Source: an uncultured Acidobacteriota bacterium (GTDB taxonomy: Bacteria; Acidobacteriota; Thermoanaerobaculia; UBA5066). From it: a stretch of DNA of 5,336 nucleotides. Shown here piece after piece: positions 1 to 5,004 of this stretch. Under the pieces are notes generated by a model that saw nothing but the letters and a program-made list of their open reading frames with translations, was not told where the DNA came from and searched no databases. The DNA lies in assembly GCA_937902605.1 (NCBI GenBank), contig CALFNC010000318.1:1-5336 (forward strand), written 5' to 3'. Position 1 is the first letter of the stretch, and each line of letters opens with the position of its first letter. The position numbers were made by a program, and so were the translations under genes.

Positions 1-372
1 GGGCTCGGCCGGCTCGCCGTAGAGCGCGCCGTCGGAAAGATGGACGAAGAAGCCGATGCCAGCAGCCCGGGCGACGGAGACGAATGGCCGCAGCCCCTCG
101 CCGTCGGGCGCGAAGAGCGCGGCGTTCACGACCGCGGAGGGGCGGTGATCGGCGAAGAGCGGCCAGAGGAGCGCCGGGTTGGCGAGGTCGACGCGCACTA
201 CTTCCGCGCCCCGGACTCGAAGCACCTGGGCCCGCTCCTCCTTCGCCACCTGCCCGTCCCCGGTGTCCTCGAAAAGGTCGGCCACAACGACTGCCTCGCC
301 GGCGTCCAGTAGCCGGCCGGCGATCGCCGAGCCGAGCAGGCCGCATCCTCCCGTGACCAGCGTCCTTGCCAT
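1..372 (-). CDS. NAD(P)-dependent epimerase/dehydratase (extended SDR), N-terminal part
   Basis: Partial gene, cut by the left window edge; 124 codons are visible. The N-terminus is a Rossmann fold of the extended short-chain dehydrogenase family (UDP-sugar epimerases, dehydratases and relatives): TGGCGLLG at residues 7-14 is the TGxxGxxG dinucleotide loop, D32 closes strand beta-2 (VVVADLF) where an acidic residue usually binds the NAD ribose, D62 is the usual acid after beta-3, VVNAA at 81-85 is the beta-4 motif, and LSDGALYG at 112-119 matches the family's SS-x3-YG strand with S113 in the catalytic Ser/Thr position. The YxxxK catalytic pair should lie beyond the edge. I chose ATG at 372; an in-frame ATG at 387 sits only 2 bp after the mlaD stop with no room for a ribosome site. 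The 17-bp gap to mlaD suggests cotranscription, but no functional link to lipid transport is evident. Substrate cannot be assigned. Confidence 0.9.
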   Translation of the reverse strand, partial: MARTLVTGGCGLLGSAIAGRLLDAGEAVVVADLFEDTGDGQVAKEERAQVLRVRGAEVVRVDLANPALLWPLFADHRPSAVVNAALFAPDGEGLRPFVSVARAAGIGFFVHLSDGALYGEPAEP

Positions 373-389
373 CGGTCCGCCGTCCATCC

Positions 390-1613
390 TCAGGGGGCCT
401 TCGGGGCCGGCGCCAGGGTCGGTGCCGGAGTCGGCGCGGTCTTCGGCGCTGCTGCGGCCTCGGCGTTCGCCTCGCGTGTTTCCTGATATCGCTTCTCGAT
501 CCCGGAGCGCTGGCGGTTCCTGACGAGCCAGCGGAGCATCTTCGACTGGTCGAGCCCGACGAGGATGTCGTCGATGGCGTCGGAGACCGCGGGGTCGGCG
601 ATCAGCTTGCCGGCCGTCCCCTCCTTGGAGTCGAGCTTGGCCGCCACGTTGGCGAGGTGGGCCGAAAGGGACTTCAGGTCAGAAAGGAACTCCTTGGCGA
701 ACCGGTCGTCCTTCACCAGCTTCGACACGAGGCCCTCGCCGCCGGAGAGGTCGCGCGAGAAGCTGGCCAGGCCGTCGGCCGTCGCCTTGAGCGTGTCGAC
801 CATCGCGAAGACCTTCTTCTTCCCCTCAGGGTCGGCCAGGAGGGCAGGGAGGATTCCCTCGCCCGTCGATGTCCCCTTGTCGACCGTGGCGAGGATCCGG
901 TGGAGCGAGACCACCGACCCCTGCAACTCCGTCGAGATCGACTCGCCCAGCGCGTCGTTGCCGACGAGCCGCCCGATGAGCCCCTTGCCGGTTCGGGCGT
1001 CGGAGAGGAGGAGGTTGGCCGAGTCGAGGGTCTGCCGCAGCGAGCGCGACAGCTGTTTCCCCGCCTCGGAGTCCGTCACCAGCTCGCCGAGGAACCCCTC
1101 TCCCTTCTCCGTCCGCCCGAGGACCGTCTTCAGCGACTTCGTGATGGCGACGACGTTGTCGACGAGGTCGCCGGAGCCGGCCAGGATCTTGTCCAGCTCG
1201 GCGCCTTGGTACGCCTTGATCTCCGAGTCGGGGGCGAGGTCGGGCTGGCCGGGGGAGCCGGGGGTCACCTCGAGGAACTTGTCTCCGAGAAGGCCGATCG
1301 TCTTGATCTCGACGCGGCTGTCGGTCTTCACGAGGTGCTGGTACTTCCTCTCGATGTCGAAGCGGATCGTCAGGTCCAATCCCGGCTGGCGGGGCACGTC
1401 GACGGCCCGCACCGCGCCGACCGTGACGCCCGCGAGGCGGACCTGGTTCCCGCCTACGAGACCGAGCGAATTCGGGAAGTGGACGAAGTACGACCTGCGG
1501 GCGATGAAGAACCCGGTCTTGCCGCCGATGACGAAGATGGCGACGGCGAACAAGATGAGCGTGGCGAAGACGATGATCCCGACCCGGGACTTCGTCCGGC
1601 TGTCGGCTTTCAT
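390..1613 (-). CDS. mlaD: MlaD-like MCE-domain protein, membrane-anchored substrate-binding subunit of phospholipid ABC transporter
   Basis: 407 residues. A short basic N-terminus precedes one transmembrane helix at about residues 11-30, anchoring the protein in the inner membrane with the rest in the periplasm. One MCE domain follows (about 41-116), recognisable by FPNSLGLVGGNQVRLAGVTVG and by the TIGLLGDKFLEV signature at 105-116. In this family MCE domains form a ring with a lipid-conducting pore that sits on the MlaE/MlaF complex. The region 140-356 is mostly helical and holds five repeats of about 40 residues (separate entry). A basic aromatic stretch (LRWLVRNRQRS, 360-370) and a low-complexity Ala/Pro/Lys tail (385-407) end the protein. 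E. coli MlaD is about 183 residues, so this is an extended form, closer in plan to PqiB, LetB or Mce proteins that use long helical parts to span the periplasm. The ATG overlaps the mlaF stop by 4 bp (ATGA), implying translational coupling. Confidence 0.92.
   Translation of the reverse strand: MKADSRTKSRVGIIVFATLILFAVAIFVIGGKTGFFIARRSYFVHFPNSLGLVGGNQVRLAGVTVGAVRAVDVPRQPGLDLTIRFDIERKYQHLVKTDSRVEIKTIGLLGDKFLEVTPGSPGQPDLAPDSEIKAYQGAELDKILAGSGDLVDNVVAITKSLKTVLGRTEKGEGFLGELVTDSEAGKQLSRSLRQTLDSANLLLSDARTGKGLIGRLVGNDALGESISTELQGSVVSLHRILATVDKGTSTGEGILPALLADPEGKKKVFAMVDTLKATADGLASFSRDLSGGEGLVSKLVKDDRFAKEFLSDLKSLSAHLANVAAKLDSKEGTAGKLIADPAVSDAIDDILVGLDQSKMLRWLVRNRQRSGIEKRYQETREANAEAAAAPKTAPTPAPTLAPAPKAP
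573..1103 (-). repeat. Five-fold ~40-residue protein repeat within mlaD
   Basis: Protein-level repeat in MlaD residues 171-347. Each unit starts with a Gly-rich turn, then hydrophobics, Leu and Asp: GEGFLGELVTD (171), GKGLIGRLVGND (209), GEGILPALLAD (251), GEGLVSKLVKD (292) and KEGTAGKLIAD (330). Consensus is GxG-h-h-x-x-L-h-x-D, followed by about 27-30 residues predicted as amphipathic helix. Unit spacing is 38, 42, 41 and 38 residues. The DNA copies are diverged, so this is an old protein repeat rather than a recent tandem duplication. By analogy with helical extensions in other MCE proteins, it may build a stalk or tube beyond the MCE ring; that role is inferred. Confidence 0.8.
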
Positions 1614-2362
1614 TTCTCTGTCCCCCCGGCCTCGAAGAACGCCCGCAGCTCCGGGACGGTCGAGGTGGCCGCCTCCGCTTTTGGCCCCACGAAGACGAAG
1701 CGTCCGTCCATCAGGAAGGCGATCCGGTCCGCGACGTAGAGGGTGGAGTTGATGTCGTGCGTCACGACCACCGAGGTCGTCGCGAGCCGCGTGTTGAGGT
1801 CGACGATGAGGCGGTTGATGGTCATGGAGGTCACCGGGTCGAGTCCGGTCGTCGGCTCGTCGTAGAGCAGGACCTCCGGCTTGAGCGAGATGGTCCGCGC
1901 GAGCGACACCCGTTTTTTCATGCCGCCCGAGAGCGAGGACGGCAGGAGCGGCAGGACCTCGGGGCCGAGGTCGACGAACGAGAGGACCTCGACCGCGCGC
2001 TCCCGAATCTCCGCGTCGGTCATGGAGGTGTGCTCCCAGAGCGGGAAGGCGATGTTCTCGAAAACCGTCATCGAGTCGAAGAGCGCGCCCCCCTGGAAGA
2101 GCATCCCCACTTTGCGGCGGACCGGGACCAGCTCCTCCTCGGTGAGCCGCGTGATGTCGGTCCCCCCGACGACGACCGTTCCGGAATCGGGATGGTCGAG
2201 ACCGTTCATCTGCCGGAGCGCCACCGACTTTCCCGTGCCCGAGCCGCCGAGGATGACGAGGACCTCGCCCGCAAGGACGTCGAGGTCGACGCGGTCGAGG
2301 ACGACCTTGTCGCCGAAGGCACGGGAGATGCCATGGAACGAGATGATCGTCTCGCCGCTCAA
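1610..2362 (-). CDS. mlaF: MlaF-like ABC transporter ATPase for phospholipid transport
   Basis: 250 residues, cytoplasmic ATPase that powers the MlaE permease. All ABC motifs are intact: Walker A GGSGTGKS (39-46), Q-loop Q90 in MLFQGGALFDSMTV, signature LSGGM (144-148), Walker B VLLYDEP (164-170) with catalytic E169, D-loop GLD (173-175) and switch H202. The FQGGALFDSMTVFENI and LSGGMKKRVSLAR stretches are typical of the MlaF/Ttg2A group. I chose a TTG start at 2362, because it overlaps the mlaE stop as TTGA, has GGGGA 5 bp upstream, and gives the family's usual N-terminus (IISFHGISRAFGDKVVLDRV). The reading frame stays open to an ATG at 2548, but that extension lies inside mlaE and is Arg-rich shadow sequence unlike any ABC protein. 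The stop overlaps the mlaD start as ATGA. Confidence 0.93.
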   Translation of the reverse strand: MSGETIISFHGISRAFGDKVVLDRVDLDVLAGEVLVILGGSGTGKSVALRQMNGLDHPDSGTVVVGGTDITRLTEEELVPVRRKVGMLFQGGALFDSMTVFENIAFPLWEHTSMTDAEIRERAVEVLSFVDLGPEVLPLLPSSLSGGMKKRVSLARTISLKPEVLLYDEPTTGLDPVTSMTINRLIVDLNTRLATTSVVVTHDINSTLYVADRIAFLMDGRFVFVGPKAEAATSTVPELRAFFEAGGTEK

Positions 2363-3183
2363 TTGATCCCCAGGGGAAGCGCCATGAAGAGCTTCGTCAG
2401 GAAGAAGTCGGTGACGAGCACGGCGATCGAGGCGACGACGACAGCCGTTGTCGTGGCCCGGCCGACGCCGTCCGCCCCACCGGTCGCCGACAGACCGTTG
2501 TAGCAGCCGATCAGGGCGATCTCCAAGCCGAAGAACGGCGACTTGCACAGGCCGTGCAGGAAGTCGTGCACCTCGAGCGACTGGAGCGTCGTGGTGATGT
2601 AGAAGCTGGCGCCGATCTTCAGGTCGAGAACGGCAATCGCGAATCCGCCCAGGATCCCGAGGAAGTCAGCCAGCAGGGTGAGGGCCGGCATCATCACGAT
2701 CACCGCAACGACCCGTGGAAGGACGAGCTTCTTCACGGGCGAGGCCCCGAGCGCTCTCATGGCGTCGACTTGCTCGGTAACGGCCATCGACCCGAGCTCC
2801 GCCGTGATCCCCGCGCCGACGCGGGCCGCCACCATGAGGGCGGTGAGCGTCGGCCCCAGCTCGCGGCAGAGGGAGAGGGCGACGACCCGGCTGACGAACA
2901 GCTTCCCGCCGAATTGCGAGAGCGAGTAGGCGGTCTGGAGGGCCAGGACCATCCCTGTGAACAGGGCGGTGATGTTCGTGATGGAGATCGACTGCACCCC
3001 GAGCCTGTCGGCCTGGCGCAGGACCTCGCCGAACTCCCAGCGCGACACCGCCGCGCGCGCGAGGTCGCGGGCGAGGAGGCCGATCCCCCCCAGGTGGAAG
3101 AACGTCCGTTCCGACCAGCGGCGGGTGCGCGGGAATCGCCAGAACGAGACGGATTGACCTATCGGGTCGCTGAATTCGCCCAC
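2359..3183 (-). CDS. mlaE: MlaE-like permease of phospholipid ABC transporter
   Basis: 274 residues, inner-membrane permease of the MlaE/TGD1 family (E. coli MlaE is about 260). A cytoplasmic, partly amphipathic N-terminus is followed by hydrophobic segments at about 66-88, 108-126, 156-188, 214-230 and 244-268. The family signature runs from RELGPTLTALMVAARVGAG (107-125) through ITAELGSMAVTEQVDAMRAL (126-145) to LPRVVAV (155-161). The C-terminal part (KSPFFGLEIALIGCYNGL, 214-231, then GVGRATTTAVVVASIAVLV, 239-257) also matches the family. The start is GTG at 3183: an in-frame TAG lies four codons upstream with no start codon between, and the next ATG/GTG/TTG is far inside. There is no Shine-Dalgarno; a TAGAAT box ends 6 bp before GTG, suggesting a leaderless transcript. 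It is the first gene of mlaE-mlaF-mlaD. Confidence 0.93.
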   Translation of the reverse strand: MGEFSDPIGQSVSFWRFPRTRRWSERTFFHLGGIGLLARDLARAAVSRWEFGEVLRQADRLGVQSISITNITALFTGMVLALQTAYSLSQFGGKLFVSRVVALSLCRELGPTLTALMVAARVGAGITAELGSMAVTEQVDAMRALGASPVKKLVLPRVVAVIVMMPALTLLADFLGILGGFAIAVLDLKIGASFYITTTLQSLEVHDFLHGLCKSPFFGLEIALIGCYNGLSATGGADGVGRATTTAVVVASIAVLVTDFFLTKLFMALPLGIN

Positions 3184-3189
3184 GGGCGC

Positions 3190-3198
3190 ATTCTACGG
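3190..3198 (-). promoter_or_regulatory. Putative -10 element of a leaderless promoter for mlaE
   Basis: On the minus strand the sequence reads CCGTAGAAT, then GCGCCC, then the GTG start of mlaE. TAGAAT matches the TAnnnT form of a sigma-70 -10 box; transcription starting 6-8 bp downstream would begin at or next to the start codon. The same 9-mer stands 7 bp before plsC. I see no good -35 hexamer about 17 bp upstream. This element would let the mla operon be transcribed apart from the gene upstream of it. Confidence 0.6.
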
Positions 3199-3248
3199 GC
3201 ACCGCAGCTGGCGAGTTCCGGCCGTCATCGAAGGCCCTCCCGAGGCCA

Positions 3249-4109
3249 TCAATGTTTCGACGGGCGCAGCTTCTTCGCCGGTTTGGACCCGCCGAGGCTC
3301 TTCGCGATGCCGTCCAAGAACTCCTTTTCGAGTGTTCCGTTCGAGTAGCAGAGGATTGACTTCTGGTCACGGGTCGCGCGGAAGGTCGCGTTGATCGTCA
3401 CGCGCTCGCCGCCCGCGACCGCCTTCGCGAAGACGTCCAGAAAGACTGCGGTCCGTTCGTCGGTGTTCGTGGCACAGGTCATCGTCGACCCGCTCTTGTC
3501 ATTCGCGGGCTTCGTCGTGACCACGCCGGACCCCTTGTCGATCTTCTCGACCTGCCACTGCTGAGTCGACATGGTCTCGATGAGGGCGGTCCACGTCGCA
3601 TCGAACGAAGCCTTGAAGACACGCTGATTCTCTATTTCGGGCCGCTTCAAAGTCTTGAATCTGATCTCATCGAGAGCTAGGTCAGCAGCCTTTCGGATTG
3701 CCGCGACATTCATTGGCCCGTCCTGGTCGTTACCCGGATAGTCATACTTGAAGGTCAGCAGCTCGGAAGGTACCGCCCAAGCCTCCTCGAAGTTCTCCGT
3801 TCGTTCGTCGAGGAGGACGAGAAGGACGCGCTTCGTCTTCTTGTTCTGCTCTGCGTCTTCCACACGGCATCCGCCCTGCCAACTCAGGTTGAAGCCTTTC
3901 CGAAGCTTCACTCCGGCCCCCGGATTCAATCCACGCCGGTGTACGGCGGGGAGATATTCCGGTCGCTCGCCGGGGCGCTGGTCGTCCCCGTCGCCCTCCT
4001 TCCATAGCTGCGCTCCCTTCGGGATCAGGTAGCCGATACATTGGGCGGGCGCCGGCCATCCGGTCGAAAGAGCAGCCGCCGCGAGAACTGAAAGAACCGC
4101 TTTCTTCAT
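3249..4109 (-). CDS. Exported protein of unknown function with BamC-like C-terminal domain
   Basis: 286 residues. The N-terminus is a Sec signal peptide: KK, a hydrophobic core (AVLSVLAAAALS, 4-15) and an A-x-A site (A20-P-A22) predicting cleavage before Q23. C24 is near, but PAQC is a poor lipobox, so a lipoprotein is less likely. Residues about 163-273 (VFKASFDATWTALIETM, then WQVEKIDKGSGVVTTK) show the F-x-W-x-A...L...W...D-x-x-SG-x-h-T-T pattern of the BamC/NlpB-like fold common in periplasmic lipoproteins; C212 and C254 could pair. The region 25-160 is not recognised. The ATG has a strong ribosome site (GGAGGG, 4115-4120). GC is lower than in its neighbours (about 47% over 3601-3660), hinting at relaxed codon use or transfer. 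It lies 65 bp upstream of mlaE on the same strand but is not MlaC, and a functional link is unproven. Confidence 0.8.
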   Translation of the reverse strand: MKKAVLSVLAAAALSTGWPAPAQCIGYLIPKGAQLWKEGDGDDQRPGERPEYLPAVHRRGLNPGAGVKLRKGFNLSWQGGCRVEDAEQNKKTKRVLLVLLDERTENFEEAWAVPSELLTFKYDYPGNDQDGPMNVAAIRKAADLALDEIRFKTLKRPEIENQRVFKASFDATWTALIETMSTQQWQVEKIDKGSGVVTTKPANDKSGSTMTCATNTDERTAVFLDVFAKAVAGGERVTINATFRATRDQKSILCYSNGTLEKEFLDGIAKSLGGSKPAKKLRPSKH

Positions 4110-4114
4110 GTCAA

Positions 4115-4120
4115 CCCTCC
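4115..4120 (-). promoter_or_regulatory. Ribosome binding site of the exported-protein gene
   Basis: GGAGGG on the minus strand, 5 bp before the ATG at 4109. This near-perfect Shine-Dalgarno fixes the start and contrasts with the lack of any such site before mlaE and plsC. Confidence 0.8.
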
Positions 4121-4138
4121 GGAATGTCGGCGATCAAA

Positions 4139-4157
4139 GGCCGAACCATCGTCGGCC
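4139..4157. repeat. Inverted repeat in the divergent intergenic region
   Basis: GGCCGA (4139-4144) and TCGGCC (4152-4157) are perfect 6-bp arms around a 7-bp centre. A further TCGGC at 4127-4131 could pair with the GCCGA of the left arm instead, giving two mutually exclusive hairpins. The site lies in the presumed 5' leader of the exported-protein gene, 29 bp from its ATG. It could be an mRNA stem-loop or a regulator site, but such GC-rich arms can arise by chance in this DNA. Apart from this, the GGAGGG site and the plsC -10 box, I see nothing convincing in 4110-4269. Confidence 0.35.
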
Positions 4158-4253
4158 GAGAGGAATTCTTTCACACGTCTGTCCACGGGCGCGGGTCCTG
4201 CCGGACATGAGCGAGTTGGAGATCCGCGCTGGTCGGTCCAACGATTAGGGGCA

Positions 4254-4262
4254 CCGTAGAAT
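4254..4262 (+). promoter_or_regulatory. Putative -10 element of a leaderless promoter for plsC
   Basis: CCGTAGAAT followed by 7 bp (CAAGCTC) and the plsC ATG. TAGAAT fits a sigma-70 -10 box, and its spacing puts the expected transcription start on or next to the A of ATG. There is no Shine-Dalgarno at a usable distance; AGGGG at 4247-4251 is 18 bp away. The identical 9-mer before mlaE supports function. No convincing -35 hexamer is visible at 16-18 bp spacing. Confidence 0.6.
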
Positions 4263-4269
4263 CAAGCTC

Positions 4270-4980
4270 ATGCCGCTCCTCTACTCGATTTGGTGCTGGA
4301 GCGCGACCCTCGTCCTAACCATCGTCTTCGGCTCGCTGGCCATCCTGACCAGCTGGATCCCGCCGCGGGGGAATGTATATCTCTTCTGGGCGCGGAGCTG
4401 GGCGCGGGCGATCCTTCGGTGCTGCGGCCTCGGGGTGAAGGTCGAGGCGGCCGAGACGGCCCGGACGGTCCCGGAGGCGATCTTCATGTCGAGCCACGGG
4501 TCGGCTATCGACATCCTGGCGCTGTTCGTGGCCATCCCGCAACAGCTCCGCTTCCTCGCGAAAAAGTCCCTCTTCTACGTTCCGTTCCTAGGCTGGTCGA
4601 TGTGGCTGGCCGGGTTCGTTCCGGTCGAGCGGGAGAGCAAGCAGAGCGGCCTCCACGCCCTGGAGATGCTCGAGAAGCGCCTTCGGAAGGGGCTGTCGGT
4701 CCTGATCTTCCCGGAGGGGACGCGGTCCCGCGACGGAAAGCTCGGGAAGTTCAAGAAGGCGGGGTTCCTCCTGGCGATCCGGACGGGGATCCCGATCGTC
4801 CCGATCGCCGTCACGGGCGCCCGGGAGATCCTGGGGACCCAGGGACTGCTGATCCGGCGCGGGACGGCGACGGTCCGGGTCGGCGAGCCGATCCCGACCA
4901 AGGGCCTGGGGGTCCACGACCGGGCCGCACTCCTCGAGAAGGTCCGCGGAGAGATCCGGATTCTCCGCGGCGACGAATAG
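4270..4980 (+). CDS. plsC: 1-acyl-sn-glycerol-3-phosphate acyltransferase (PlsC family)
   Basis: 236 residues, the usual length for bacterial PlsC. It transfers an acyl chain to the sn-2 position of lysophosphatidic acid to make phosphatidic acid at the inner membrane. An N-terminal hydrophobic helix (about 9-30) anchors it. The acyltransferase motifs are in order: HGSAID (76-81), the HX4D catalytic pair H76/D81, here preceded by SS rather than the common N; GFVPVERES (115-123), the substrate-binding motif II; FPEGTRSRDGKLGKFKKAG (147-165), motif III; and VPIAVTGA (177-184), motif IV. The start is firm: an in-frame TAG at 4246-4248 is followed by no other start codon before ATG 4270. The gene is divergent from the exported-protein gene and 24 bp upstream of the mrp-like gene, with which it probably forms an operon. 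Other lysophospholipid acyltransferases share these motifs, so the acceptor is inferred. Confidence 0.93.
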   Translation: MPLLYSIWCWSATLVLTIVFGSLAILTSWIPPRGNVYLFWARSWARAILRCCGLGVKVEAAETARTVPEAIFMSSHGSAIDILALFVAIPQQLRFLAKKSLFYVPFLGWSMWLAGFVPVERESKQSGLHALEMLEKRLRKGLSVLIFPEGTRSRDGKLGKFKKAGFLLAIRTGIPIVPIAVTGAREILGTQGLLIRRGTATVRVGEPIPTKGLGVHDRAALLEKVRGEIRILRGDE

Positions 4981-4991
4981 ACTTGGACGAT

Positions 4992-4999
4992 AAGGGGGG
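4992..4999 (+). promoter_or_regulatory. Ribosome binding site deciding a TTG start for the mrp-like gene
   Basis: AAGGGGGG ends 5 bp before TTG at 5005, an ideal spacing. The next candidate, TTG at 5020, would be 20 bp away and would remove the start of the first helix of the domain. Confidence 0.65.
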
Positions 5000-5004
5000 T
5001 CTTC

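Noticed and set aside
366..1739. Long open frame (457 codons) on the plus strand opposite mlaD
   Set aside because: It is antisense to a convincing MCE protein; its translation is rich in Arg, Glu, Asp and Val with no domain, as expected from the complement of GC-rich codons.
1757..2503. Open frame of 248 codons on the plus strand opposite mlaF
   Set aside because: Antisense to an ABC ATPase with every motif intact; the translation is low-complexity, charged and lacks recognisable structure.
2363..2548. N-terminal extension of mlaF to ATG 2548
   Set aside because: The extra 62 residues overlap mlaE entirely, are Arg-rich and absent from the ABC family; TTG at 2362 gives the proper N-terminus.
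3233..3247. Possible terminator after the exported-protein gene (GGCC arms, minus strand)
   Set aside because: The stem is only 4-5 bp and no U-tract follows; not enough to call an intrinsic terminator.
2554..3348. Open frame of 264 codons on the plus strand opposite mlaE
   Set aside because: Antisense shadow of a conserved permease; charged, His/Arg/Glu-rich translation without domains.
3249..4109. Exported protein as the MlaC periplasmic lipid carrier
   Set aside because: The sequence does not show the MlaC/Ttg2D pattern; its C-terminal half instead resembles a BamC-type domain.
4207..4248. Small open frame of 13 codons (MSELEIRAGRSND) before plsC
   Set aside because: No Shine-Dalgarno and no sign of selection; it would lie upstream of the inferred plsC transcript start. 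Its in-frame stop is useful only in fixing the plsC start.
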